Below, in pieces: positions 1 to 7,751 of a DNA stretch of 64,000 nt. A program made the translations under genes and the position numbers. Source of the DNA: Paenibacillus antibioticophila. GTDB taxonomy: Bacteria > Bacillota > Bacilli > Paenibacillales > Paenibacillaceae. A model generated the notes under the pieces. The model was not told the DNA's origin. It did no database searches and saw only the letters and a list, made by a program, of their open reading frames with translations. Position 1 is the first letter of the stretch; every line of letters begins with the position of its first letter. The stretch lies in NCBI RefSeq assembly GCF_000455265.1, contig NZ_HG005141.1, positions 392,815-456,814 of the forward strand. The letters are read 5' to 3'.

Positions 1-1028
1 CCTCCAGCTTGGCGGCTGCTATTTTAGCTTCGGCTCCGGCGATGCCGGCCTTGGCCGCTGAAGCTGGAGCCCCCTCGGGCACTGCTTCTGCCGTAGCCGT
101 CTATCTGGACGGCAGCAAGCTGCAGACCGAAATCGCCCCCCGCATGGTCGACGGGTCTGTGCTGGTACCCATGCGCAGCCTATTCGAGGCGCAGGGCGCC
201 AAGTTGTCCTGGGACGGCACCACCAAGACCGTGACCGCAGAGAAGGCGAATACCAAGCTCATCTACCGTATTGGCGACAGCACGGCCGACCTCAACGGGC
301 AAGCGATGCAGCTTGCTGTTCCCGGGCGAATTGCAGATGGGTACACGCTGGTTCCACTGCGCTTCGTCAGCGAATCGCTAGGCAGCAAGGTGGATTGGGA
401 CGAGGCGGCACGCGCCGTCCGGATTTATTCTCCGATTGAGGTAAATGCCACGATCCAGTGGGGCGTCAACCTGCGGAACGCGCCGGATGCCGCAAGCGAG
501 ACGGTTGGAGAGATGCTCCCGAAGGGGGAGAAGATCCAGGTGATGCGGGAGGCCGGCGCATTGTGGCTGGAGGTGCGCACGCAGGACCAGCGGACAGGCT
601 ATATTTCCGCCAAGCCGAAATACAGCGATTATTCCAGTGCAACGCTGCGGGAGCAGCAGGCGAATGAATTGATCGCTTACGGAATGACTTATCTCGGCAC
701 ACCTTATGAATTCGGCGCCTCCCCGGATCAGACAAGTACCTTTGACTGCTCGTCATTTGTGAAGCGCGTCTTCAGCGAGGTGCTGGATATCGAGCTGCCT
801 CGGGTGTCCTATGACCAAGCTACCCAGGGACAAGAAGTCGCTCTCAGCGATTTGCAAAAAGGAGATTTGCTCTTTTTCGGCGCACGGGGGCTTGAGATCG
901 GACATGTCGGCATTTATGCGGGCGATAATCAGATACTCCATACGTATTCCGTGAAGTACGGCGTTAAGCTGGAGGAGTTCTCCGCCTCGTGGAAGGAGAG
1001 GTTCGTGACAGCCCGCCGGGTCTATTAA
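1..1028 (+). CDS. Secreted wall hydrolase: copper-amine-oxidase-N domain, SH3b, NlpC/P60 (5' partial)
   Basis: The frame is open to the left edge, so the true start and part of the signal peptide lie outside the window; the visible N-terminus is an Ala-rich signal-peptide core ending near AAEAG. Counting from the TTG at 9, residues about 30-140 form a copper amine oxidase N-terminal-like domain (two VPLRF/VPMRS-type strands), about 148-205 an SH3b domain, and about 217-339 an NlpC/P60 domain. The catalytic Cys is in FDCSSF and the His in GHVGIY. NlpC/P60 enzymes cleave peptidoglycan stem peptides, so a cell-wall endopeptidase outside the membrane is inferred. This domain order is common in Paenibacillus. 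No terminator is evident in the 100 bp before the next gene. Confidence 0.85.
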   Translation, partial: SSLAAAILASAPAMPALAAEAGAPSGTASAVAVYLDGSKLQTEIAPRMVDGSVLVPMRSLFEAQGAKLSWDGTTKTVTAEKANTKLIYRIGDSTADLNGQAMQLAVPGRIADGYTLVPLRFVSESLGSKVDWDEAARAVRIYSPIEVNATIQWGVNLRNAPDAASETVGEMLPKGEKIQVMREAGALWLEVRTQDQRTGYISAKPKYSDYSSATLREQQANELIAYGMTYLGTPYEFGASPDQTSTFDCSSFVKRVFSEVLDIELPRVSYDQATQGQEVALSDLQKGDLLFFGARGLEIGHVGIYAGDNQILHTYSVKYGVKLEEFSASWKERFVTARRVY

Positions 1029-1127
1029 AATGCGGAACATGAAGTATGTCGACTCCGTGAACCTGCATAGGCTGTGCCAGTGAATCCATACTATGCTTAT
1101 CGAGCATAGATATGGAGGCGATCCTGG

Positions 1128-1607
1128 ATGACGGACAAAAAGATGAGCCTGCTGATGTTTAGCGGGGAGTATGACAAAGCGATGGCCGGGCTGATCCTGG
1201 CAAATGCGGCGAAGGATATTGAAGTGGATGTCACGATGTTTTTTGCTTTCTGGGGGCTGACGCTGCTTCGGGATCCGGACAAGATGACGACCGAGGACAA
1301 ATCCGTCTACGAAAAAATGATGTCCTGGATGACCCCGAAAGGACCGGAGGAGCTGCCCTTATCCCGAATGAATTTCGGAGGGCTCGGCAAGCTGATGCTG
1401 ACCGAGATGATCGAGGATAACGAGGCGCCAAAGCTGATCCATTATCTGAAGGGCGCACGGAAGAAGAACATCCGGTTCTATGCCTGCAAGCTGTCGGTTG
1501 AGATCATGGGCTTCAAGCCTGAGGAACTGATTCCCGAGCTGGAGATCGTAGATGCCCAGACTTATCTGCGGGATGCGCTTCAGTCGGATATCCAGCTGTT
1601 TATTTAA
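1128..1607 (+). CDS. DsrE/DsrF/DrsH-like family protein
   Basis: This 159-residue protein starts at an ATG preceded by TATGGAGGCGATC. The N-terminus (KMSLLMFSGEYDKAMAGLIL) and the following strand with MFFAFWGLTLL match the small DsrE/F-like fold, whose members bind or relay sulfur or redox equivalents. The central MTPKGPEELPLSRMNFGG and the C-terminal YACKLSVEIMGFKPEEL with one conserved-looking Cys fit peroxiredoxin-like DsrE proteins of Firmicutes. No sulfur-relay partner lies next to it, although a class-V PLP (desulfurase-fold) enzyme follows 500 bp downstream. The molecular substrate is unknown. Confidence 0.75.
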   Translation: MTDKKMSLLMFSGEYDKAMAGLILANAAKDIEVDVTMFFAFWGLTLLRDPDKMTTEDKSVYEKMMSWMTPKGPEELPLSRMNFGGLGKLMLTEMIEDNEAPKLIHYLKGARKKNIRFYACKLSVEIMGFKPEELIPELEIVDAQTYLRDALQSDIQLFI

Positions 1608-1695
1608 GGTTCAGCCTTAAAATCAGTGCTTCACGTGATGTGAAGGTGCGGAGTACCTCTCCAGGCAGAACGCCTGCATGAAGTACGAGGAGATT

Positions 1696-1869
1696 TATAC
1701 GATTTTCCGCACAAGTTGTCTCCCAAGCCAATCCAACCAATGCATGTTGTACGAAAAGTCGTATAAAAAATAAGCACTGGGATCCAAAAACCGAAAAGTT
1801 ATACGATTTTCCATATAAAATTCCCGCTTATAGCTTGAAAGAGCCGTCTTTATATGGAATATCGTACAA
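1696..1869. repeat. Intergenic array of four TATACG/CGTACAA cores at about 51-nt pitch
   Basis: Within the 500-bp gap between the DsrE and class-V genes there are four related, partly palindromic 19-mers: TATACGATTTTCCGCACAA at 1696, TTGTACGAAAAGTCGTATA at 1747, TATACGATTTTCCATATAA at 1800 and TATATGGAATATCGTACAA at 1851. Start-to-start distances are 51, 53 and 51 nt. The same core recurs four times at 29482-29655. I see no reading frame here. Function unknown; see findings. Confidence 0.75.
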
Positions 1870-1952
1870 AAAGGCTCTATGTCCTTGCGCGCTCCAGCCA
1901 ACATTATCATGAGGGCTGTCCAACTGGTCCAGTCATGCTGACAAAGCATGCT

Positions 1953-1973
1953 GGCCGGATGGGCGGCCTTTTT
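1953..1973 (+). terminator. Short GC hairpin with T5 run
   Basis: A perfect GGCCG/CGGCC stem with loop GATGGG is followed by TTTTT. Just upstream is a second hairpin around CATGCT-GACAA-AGCATG. It could end transcription entering from the DsrE side before the promoter of the next gene. The stem is only 5 bp, so strength is doubtful. Confidence 0.35.
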
Positions 1974-1989
1974 GCGCGCTTTCGCTCAG

Positions 1990-2017
1990 CTGACCAGGCC
2001 TATAACAGGCCTATAAT
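1990..2017 (+). promoter_or_regulatory. Candidate sigma-A promoter for the class-V PLP gene
   Basis: CTGACC and a perfect TATAAT are separated by 16 bp. The spacer contains a short direct repeat (AGGCCTATA). The start codon at 2111 has a TTGGAGGGCAAGAA ribosome site. Confidence 0.45.
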
Positions 2018-2110
2018 ATGTGCCGAATTTAGAAAATTTTTAGATGGGAGAGACCGCGCCCACTTCCTCTGAGTACCCTATGGTGAGGATAGATATTTGG
2101 AGGGCAAGAA

Positions 2111-3592
2111 ATGAATGATTTTGCGTATTATCGGGAACATATTGTCGGACACAGACACCGGTTCAATTCCCCTTACGGACCGCAACAACTGCTGTATGCC
2201 GACTGGGCTGCCAGCGGAAGATTGTACGAGCCGATTGAGACCGTCTTGCTAAGAGACTTCGGGCCCTATGCAGCCAATACCCACTCCCAATCCAATATTA
2301 CGGGAGGAACAATGACGCTGGCCTATGAGGAAGCGAAGCGTATCATCAAGCAGCATGTTCGCGCCGGAGAGCATGATATTATTCTGTTTGCAGGCACCGG
2401 AATGACGGGCGCGGTGAATAAGCTCCAGCGGCTGCTCGGATTGAAGCTCCCGGCACCGCTGCACTCCGTTGTTCCTGTAAGCCAACGCCCGGTTATTTTC
2501 ATCACCCATATGGAGCACCATTCCAATCAAATCTCCTGGTCCGAGACGATTGGCGATGTCATCTGCCTTCCGCCGGCACCCGACGGCAGCGTGGATCCTT
2601 CCTGCCTCGAAAGGCTTGCAAGGCAATATGCCGGCCGCCCTCTGATCGGTGCATTCACGGCTTGCTCCAATGTTACGGGATTCGAAACCCCTTATACCGA
2701 GCTGGCAGAGATTCTCCATCGTTATGGCGGTCTGTGCTTCATCGACTTCTCCGCCAGCGCTCCCTATACAACTATCGACATGCATCCGGCGGAATCTCCC
2801 TTGGGCTGGCTGGATGGCATAGTCTTCTCTCCCCACAAGTTCCTTGGCGGTCCGGGCACAAGCGGCGTGCTGGTCATGAACGCCCGGCTGCTGCACCAGG
2901 GCCGTGTGCCGGATCATCCCGGCGGGGGAACCGTGCTGTGGACGGATCCATGGGGCGGCTGGATCTACAATGGCCACGCCGAATCCAGAGAAGATGGCGG
3001 GACCCCGGGGGTCATGCAAGCCATTCGGACGGCTCTCTGCATCCGTCTTAAGGAAGAGATGGGCATCCCGTTGATTCAGGAGCGGGAACGGAAGCTCACA
3101 TCCTTGCTGCTGCGTCAATTAAGCGATATACCGGAGGTAACCATCCTCGGAGGCGAGGAACGCCGCCGGCTCGGAATCGTCTCCTTTCTTGCTCAGTCCG
3201 TGCCCTACGCGCTGATGGTCAAGCTGCTGAATGACCGCTTCGGAATTCAGGTCCGGGGCGGCTGCTCCTGTGCCGGAACTTATGGGCACTATCTGCTCGG
3301 CATTGGCCCCGAGCCTTCCAAGCAGATGGCCGAGACCATTCTCTGCGGCGATCTGACCAGCAAGCCCGGCTGGGTGCGTGTCTCTATTCATCCAACCATG
3401 ACCGAGCAGGAAATGGCGTATATCGGCTATGCCGTTCGCACATGCATCAGGTACTGTTCCTCTTGGAAAAGGGACTACGCGGTTGATGTTCAAAGCGGGG
3501 AATGGCATCATCGGAATGACTCCGCTGCGATCAAGCCCGAATTGCATTCCTGGTTTGATCTCTCACGCCTGACACAGTGTCTCAAAGGGTAG
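2111..3592 (+). CDS. Aminotransferase class-V-fold PLP enzyme (cysteine-desulfurase-like)
   Basis: A 493-residue fold-type-I PLP enzyme. Family landmarks: LYADWAASGR near residue 30, THMEHHSN near 135 (cofactor-stacking His), FIDFSASAPYT near 210, and the Schiff-base lysine K243 in FSPHKFLGG. A Cys-containing segment near 388 (GGCSCAG) sits where desulfurases carry the mobile catalytic Cys. The length exceeds SufS/IscS (about 400), and it resembles the longer selenocysteine-lyase/Csd-like proteins of unknown substrate found in bacilli. No suf or isc gene is adjacent, so general Fe-S assembly is not supported. It ends only 5 bp before the convergent flavodoxin-fold gene with no obvious terminator between them. 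Confidence 0.8.
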   Translation: MNDFAYYREHIVGHRHRFNSPYGPQQLLYADWAASGRLYEPIETVLLRDFGPYAANTHSQSNITGGTMTLAYEEAKRIIKQHVRAGEHDIILFAGTGMTGAVNKLQRLLGLKLPAPLHSVVPVSQRPVIFITHMEHHSNQISWSETIGDVICLPPAPDGSVDPSCLERLARQYAGRPLIGAFTACSNVTGFETPYTELAEILHRYGGLCFIDFSASAPYTTIDMHPAESPLGWLDGIVFSPHKFLGGPGTSGVLVMNARLLHQGRVPDHPGGGTVLWTDPWGGWIYNGHAESREDGGTPGVMQAIRTALCIRLKEEMGIPLIQERERKLTSLLLRQLSDIPEVTILGGEERRRLGIVSFLAQSVPYALMVKLLNDRFGIQVRGGCSCAGTYGHYLLGIGPEPSKQMAETILCGDLTSKPGWVRVSIHPTMTEQEMAYIGYAVRTCIRYCSSWKRDYAVDVQSGEWHHRNDSAAIKPELHSWFDLSRLTQCLKG

Positions 3593-3597
3593 ATTCT

Positions 3598-4185
3598 CTA
3601 TCCTGCAAGCCCTTGGAAATAATCAAATACTCGCTGAAGCTTCTTTGCATGATTGCCCTTGGCGCTTTCCATATTTCCGAATTCAAAAAATTTGACCTTT
3701 CGGACCCCCACATACTGCAACAGCGCCTTGCGCATGAGGATCTTATGAGCATTGTTCAGCCAAAATAGCGGGTAAAGTGTCGGCCCTTTCATCACGGAAA
3801 TGCAAACTGCCGATTTTCCCTTCAGAAGACCTTCAGGCAGCAGCTTGCCATCATCCCTATAAGCAAAGCCTGAAGCGAACATCCGGTCGATATAGCCAAG
3901 AAGCATAGCTGGAGGTCTCCCCCACCAGATCGGATAGATGAAGACTAGCTTGTCTGCCCACTTTAATTGTTCCCGATGGCGTTCCAGCTCCGGATCCTTA
4001 TGCATATCTCTGCGCCTTTTGTGCTCATGGAATACTAATACCGGATCGAAGTGCTCTTCATACAGATCCAGCACCTGCACCTCGGAAATACGGCCGTTCC
4101 CTTCACTTCCATGCAATACCTGCTGCAAAAAAGCGTAGCTCAAGCTTTGATGATTTGGATGGCAGTAGATGACCAAAACCTTCAT
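3598..4185 (-). CDS. Flavodoxin-fold NAD(P)H oxidoreductase (KefF/MdaB type)
   Basis: A 195-residue protein starting with KVLVIYCHPNHQSLSYAF, the typical FMN-phosphate loop of the flavodoxin_2 (quinone reductase) family. WADKLVFIYPIWWGRPPAMLLGYIDRMF is the conserved dimer/flavin segment. These enzymes reduce quinones or related electrophiles with NAD(P)H in the cytosol. The ATG at 4185 has a GGGGTGAGGCGAT ribosome site. It is divergent from a MarR gene across a 118-bp gap holding two operator-like palindromes, so MarR control (probably derepressed by an electrophile or phenolic) is inferred. Confidence 0.85.
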   Translation of the reverse strand: MKVLVIYCHPNHQSLSYAFLQQVLHGSEGNGRISEVQVLDLYEEHFDPVLVFHEHKRRRDMHKDPELERHREQLKWADKLVFIYPIWWGRPPAMLLGYIDRMFASGFAYRDDGKLLPEGLLKGKSAVCISVMKGPTLYPLFWLNNAHKILMRKALLQYVGVRKVKFFEFGNMESAKGNHAKKLQRVFDYFQGLAG

Positions 4186-4203
4186 ATCGCCTCACCCCAT
4201 TAA

Positions 4204-4257
4204 TTATCATTTGATAACAAAATCATAATCACTCTATATATAGTTGTCAAATGATAA
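4204..4257. promoter_or_regulatory. Paired MarR-type operator palindromes
   Basis: TTATCATTTGATAA (4204-4217) is a perfect dyad. TTGTCAAATGATAA (4244-4257) is a near-perfect dyad and the reverse complement of the first with one mismatch. They lie 40 bp apart between the divergent oxidoreductase and MarR genes, one near each promoter side. MarR family operators are usually such 14-20 bp AT-rich dyads. Confidence 0.6.
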
Positions 4258-4303
4258 TTGTTTATTGATATGTATTTTGTTATGTTGATTCAGAGGTGAG
4301 CAC

Positions 4304-4735
4304 ATGGATCGTCATCAATTATTTCAACAATTCGTCGCGTTTACGACAGCGGTGCATGAGGTGAAGCATGGAATGACCAAGGACCTGCGGGGCCATGATC
4401 TGACGGCCGTTCAGTATAATATTATGGAATATATCACCGTGAGTCAGCCGGTAACACTGAGCGAAATCAGCGATTGTCTGCATCTTTCGATGCCGAACGC
4501 CAGCCGGGAAATGCGGAAGCTGCTGGACAAGGGACTCTGCACGAAGGATACGGCCGCTGAGGACCGCAGGGTACAGTACATTCGCCTATCCTCACAAGGA
4601 CAAGCCCTGATGGAGGGAGCCTTCCAACGAGTGGAGCACCGCTTCCAGCAGCATATCAGTCATCTCTACGAGCATGAGCTGAAGGCTGTTCACGATGCAT
4701 TGCAGCTGCTGCAAACCAAGGTGTTCCGGTCTTGA
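4304..4735 (+). CDS. MarR family transcriptional regulator
   Basis: A 143-residue winged-helix protein: dimer helices at both ends, recognition-helix segment LSEISDCLHLSMPNASREMRKLLDKG, and wing DTAAEDRRVQYIRLSSQG (the DxR motif of MarR wings). The ATG at 4304 follows GAGGTGAGCAC. It probably represses itself and the divergent flavodoxin-fold oxidoreductase through the palindromes at 4204-4257. The ligand cannot be told from the sequence. Confidence 0.88.
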   Translation: MDRHQLFQQFVAFTTAVHEVKHGMTKDLRGHDLTAVQYNIMEYITVSQPVTLSEISDCLHLSMPNASREMRKLLDKGLCTKDTAAEDRRVQYIRLSSQGQALMEGAFQRVEHRFQQHISHLYEHELKAVHDALQLLQTKVFRS

Positions 4736-4790
4736 TCCCTGGGGGGCAGAGGCTGGTTCCCTTTTTTCATTTAATCCCAGTTAAACTGGG

Positions 4791-4994
4791 TTACTTCTTT
4801 TTGTTCCTTTTCTCGCTGAATGGATCTTCATATTCTTTTACACTCAGCTTATCCATCGCTTGGCCGTGTGCTTCTTGTTCACGAATGTACTTTGCTACGG
4901 TGGCTTCATTCAACCCCACTGTACTCACATAATACCCCCTCCTTTCAATTGAGCCTGAACATCTCAATTTTATCGGGATGGTCTTGGTGGTCAA
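4791..4994 (-). pseudogene. C-terminal relic of an IS200/IS605-type TnpA transposase
   Basis: The last 50 or so residues read RGYYVSTVGLNEATVAKYI..., ending KEYEDPF and a Lys-rich tail. This matches the C-terminus of the Y1 transposase TnpA, including the YYVSTVG-LNE segment before the terminal helix. The N-terminal two thirds, with the HUH motif, are missing, so the copy is dead. Homology begins around 4945; the residues upstream (MTTKTIPIKLRC) look unrelated. Flanking hairpins at 4770-4786 (CCCAGT-TAA-ACTGGG) and 5008-5026 may be remnants of the element's ends. Confidence 0.65.
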
Positions 4995-5007
4995 ACCCTC
5001 GATCCCT

Positions 5008-5032
5008 CCACCCGCATAGCGGGTGGTTTTTT
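5008..5032 (+). terminator. Strong hairpin with T6 run (IS end or terminator)
   Basis: CCACCCGC-ATA-GCGGGTGG is followed by TTTTTTG. A similar hairpin (AACCACCCG/CGGGTGGTT) occurs at 15758-15780. Either could be the subterminal hairpin of an IS200/IS605 element or a plain terminator. Confidence 0.5.
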
Positions 5033-5070
5033 GTTTCCCACGCTTCGCGTGCTCAACTGGCTAAAGCCTA

Positions 5071-5101
5071 AAGAAAACGCCTCTCCGTCAGGAAAGGCGT
5101 T
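5071..5101 (-). terminator. Intrinsic terminator of the carbohydrate operon
   Basis: On the minus strand AACGCCTTTCC-TGAC-GGAGAGGCGTT is followed by TTCTTT. It lies 67 bp after the FAD oxidoreductase stop codon, at the end of the operon that begins at 11177. Confidence 0.75.
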
Positions 5102-5167
5102 AGGGCGTATTCGGGACCACGTCAGTCGATCAACGTCAACTCGTTGTGCATCCTATAAGCAGTACTT

Positions 5168-6652
5168 TTAGCCGATTACCTGATTGTCCAACAGCAATCG
5201 CTCACGCAGCTTGTCATACGGCACCGCCTGCACCGCGATGTCGGCCTCGAGCGCCAGCGCCGCAGCGGTCGCCGCTGATTGGGCCAGCACCATAAACACC
5301 GGCTCCATCCGAATGGAGCCATACGCAATATGCGAGGCCGACAGGCAGACGGGGACAAGCAAGTTTGCGCATTGCTCTTCCTCCGGTACGATCGATCGGT
5401 AGCTGATCGGGTAAGGTGAATTCAGCTTGATCTGCACATCCCCCTCGTTCCGGATATCTCCTTCCGGACCGACATGCCGCTGCACATTGTGAGAATCCAT
5501 CGTGTAGGAGCCGAGACCGACGGGATCGGCGATGGGAGAACGCAGGAAAATATGATTTTCGTTCATAACCAGACCGCTCACCATCCGTCTGGCTTCCCGG
5601 ACGTACAACTGCGGTGTCCAGCAACCGTTCTCCGCGAACTCGTCGAGCGGCAGCCCCCACGGCTTATAAAATTCACGAATGGCTTCCGGCACGCGAGGGT
5701 GGTGCTGCAGCGTCCAAATCAAGCCGCGCTGATAGCGCTCGTGGGCGGCCGCAATTGCCTCCCGCTCCGCATAAGAGGCTTCCGGATAGGCATAGTTGCA
5801 GCCGATGAAGTCCGTCGAGAATCCCCTGTCATTATTGGAATCGGTCTTCCGGTTTGGCACCATCCGCAGTTTGAAGAATACGTCCTCGCCCCGTTCGATG
5901 GCGCGGAACAGCAGCTCGTAGTCCCGTTCGTCGTAGCCTGCCGGCTGTTCCACGAAGACTCGGTTGTCCGGCGCGTCCGTCAGGCACATCCGGTAACAGT
6001 ACGCCTGAACCTTGTCGTCGCCCTCGCCGTCCGGCCCCCCGGGTCCGGGATTGACGCCGGGCAGCAACCCGCTCGCCGGGTCGCCCGGCACCACATACGG
6101 ATCGATGCCCCGGGGCAACTGGTTCTTGACGGCAACCGCAGTCTGAATGCCGTTGTACGTTTCCCCGTACCGGCTGTTCGGCTCTCTGCCTAATGCATAC
6201 GAGACGTCCGCCGCTTTCATGAGGTCACCCTCGTATCCAGCATCCATGAACATTCTGCCGGTATACGTATGCCCGGACTCCGACCGGATCGATTCGATCC
6301 GATTGCCGCGCTTCACGACGGGATCCGCCGGATCGAGCCTTTCGCCGTACCGAACCTCGATGCCGTATTCCGCCACCCAATCCTCGAAGACGGACAGCGC
6401 CGTCTTCGGCTCAAACATCCAGACCGCTTCGTCCGAACCATACTTCCGGCCGACGCGCTTGTAGAACTCCAGTGACAGGCCGCCGATCACCGACTTGTCG
6501 CCGAAGTCCGTATCACCCAGCCCGCCGCTGCTTAAGCCTCCCAGCCTGCGGGATGGCTCGAGGACAATCGGGTTCATTCCCATGCGGCGAGCTTGAACTG
6601 CGGCGGCCAGGCCTGCCGCGGTGCCGCCGTAAATCACCAGGTCGTAAATCAT
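5168..6652 (-). CDS. FAD-dependent oxidoreductase (FAD_oxidored family)
   Basis: A 494-residue protein with an N-terminal Rossmann dinucleotide motif (YDLVIYGGTAAGLAAAVQA), then LEPSRRLGGLSSGGLGDTDFG, typical of the family found with polysaccharide-degradation genes in Paenibacillus and Bacteroidetes. MFMDAGYEGDLMKAA around residue 135 and the C-terminal IAYGSIRMEPVFMVLAQSAA (FAD/substrate contact) complete the match. No signal peptide, so cytosolic. It is the last gene of the transporter operon and starts 4 bp after the GH130 stop. An oxidation of a sugar or sugar acid imported by the neighbouring ABC system is inferred; the substrate is not known. Confidence 0.8.
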   Translation of the reverse strand: MIYDLVIYGGTAAGLAAAVQARRMGMNPIVLEPSRRLGGLSSGGLGDTDFGDKSVIGGLSLEFYKRVGRKYGSDEAVWMFEPKTALSVFEDWVAEYGIEVRYGERLDPADPVVKRGNRIESIRSESGHTYTGRMFMDAGYEGDLMKAADVSYALGREPNSRYGETYNGIQTAVAVKNQLPRGIDPYVVPGDPASGLLPGVNPGPGGPDGEGDDKVQAYCYRMCLTDAPDNRVFVEQPAGYDERDYELLFRAIERGEDVFFKLRMVPNRKTDSNNDRGFSTDFIGCNYAYPEASYAEREAIAAAHERYQRGLIWTLQHHPRVPEAIREFYKPWGLPLDEFAENGCWTPQLYVREARRMVSGLVMNENHIFLRSPIADPVGLGSYTMDSHNVQRHVGPEGDIRNEGDVQIKLNSPYPISYRSIVPEEEQCANLLVPVCLSASHIAYGSIRMEPVFMVLAQSAATAAALALEADIAVQAVPYDKLRERLLLDNQVIG

Positions 6653-6656
6653 CGCT

Positions 6657-7688
6657 CTAACGGCCTCCTTTCGCTCCCGGCTTGCTTCCTTCCAGACAAA
6701 GCCGGACCAAATCGTCTACATGCGCGGTGGCCAAGCATTCCACGGTGTCAGCCGCGCCATAATAAATCTTGACTTCGCCATTGTCTTCCAAGATCATGCC
6801 GCCCGGGAAAATAACATCATTGCGAAAGCCGCCTGCCGTCTCGTAAGGCGCTTCGGGCGCCAGCAGCAGCCCGTCGTACCTCCCAACAACCCGGCTCGGA
6901 TCGTCCGCATCGAGCAGCATGAGGCCGGCGCTGTACCGCTTGGTCCAGGCTGCTTCCCAGCCGTTCTTGCCCCGCTGCGGATCGATGTCGACCGCGTGGA
7001 ACGTTGTCAGCCAGCCATGTTGCGTACGGATGGGCGGGGCTCCCGGCCCGATCTTGTCATTGGCGAAGCCGACATCCTCAACGCCGAGTACCAGGGAAGA
7101 TTGTCCCCAGTAGATCAAGTCCGGGGACGACGACAGCCAGATGTCGAACCGGTCGCGTCCGCCCCGCGAGTAGACGGGCATCGGCCGCTCCAACCGGACG
7201 TAGCGGCCGTTCACCTTTTCGGGGAACAGCACCATGTTGCGATTGTCCGGCACACTCAAGGAAAGTACGTCAAACGTCTCGAAGTCTTCCGTCGACGCGA
7301 TGCCTCCACGCAAGCCGTGGCGGGTATCCACGGCGAAGCAAACGTAAACCTTGCCGTCGATGACAGTCAACCTGGGGTCGTACACGCGAACGGTTTCTTC
7401 GTCATGCCATTGCCAGCAAGGCTTCGGCTGTACGTCCCAATGAATGCCGTCTCGGCTGAACGCCAGGCCCAGATTGGTCGTATGACCGGGTGCAACCTGC
7501 TCGATCGAAGCATCGCCGTAATCGTTGCGGAACACCATCACATAGCGGCCTTCATATTTGGCCACTCCGGCATTGAACACCATGGCGGGACCATAGGGTA
7601 CCTGATGGGGCGCTAGCACCGGATTGCCGGCATAGCGCCGGACGACCGGCGCTGAACGCAGCGGGTCCATTGAAGATTCCATAAACAT
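6657..7688 (-). CDS. Glycoside hydrolase family 130-like enzyme (probable glycoside phosphorylase)
   Basis: A 343-residue five-bladed propeller of the GH130/GH43-like clan: early blade GPAMVFNAGVAKYEGRYVMVFRNDYG, YDPRLTVIDGKVYVCFAVD (the Asp that acts as general acid in GH130 lies in such a motif), VGFANDKIGPGAPPIRTQHGWL, and RNDVIFPGGMILEDNGEVKIYYGAADT near the end. GH130 enzymes phosphorolyse or hydrolyse beta-mannosidic bonds of imported oligosaccharides in the cytosol. No signal peptide is visible. It sits between the binding lipoprotein and the FAD oxidoreductase in one operon, so it probably acts on the transported oligosaccharide. Confidence 0.82.
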   Translation of the reverse strand: MFMESSMDPLRSAPVVRRYAGNPVLAPHQVPYGPAMVFNAGVAKYEGRYVMVFRNDYGDASIEQVAPGHTTNLGLAFSRDGIHWDVQPKPCWQWHDEETVRVYDPRLTVIDGKVYVCFAVDTRHGLRGGIASTEDFETFDVLSLSVPDNRNMVLFPEKVNGRYVRLERPMPVYSRGGRDRFDIWLSSSPDLIYWGQSSLVLGVEDVGFANDKIGPGAPPIRTQHGWLTTFHAVDIDPQRGKNGWEAAWTKRYSAGLMLLDADDPSRVVGRYDGLLLAPEAPYETAGGFRNDVIFPGGMILEDNGEVKIYYGAADTVECLATAHVDDLVRLCLEGSKPGAKGGR

Positions 7689-7751
7689 CGGTCAGCATCC
7701 TCTCTCTTGAAAGGCGAGGCCTCGCCGTCAAGGCTAAGCCCCGGATCTTTC

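Noticed and set aside
2249-3118. 289-codon minus-strand frame opposite the class-V PLP gene
   Set aside because: No recognisable domain or ribosome site; the plus strand carries an intact family with catalytic lysine.
6720-7616. 298-codon plus-strand frame opposite the GH130 gene
   Set aside because: Long antisense frames are expected in GC-rich coding DNA. This one has no ribosome site and a composition typical of shadows (Arg/Val/Gln-rich, no domain), while the minus strand encodes a clear GH130.
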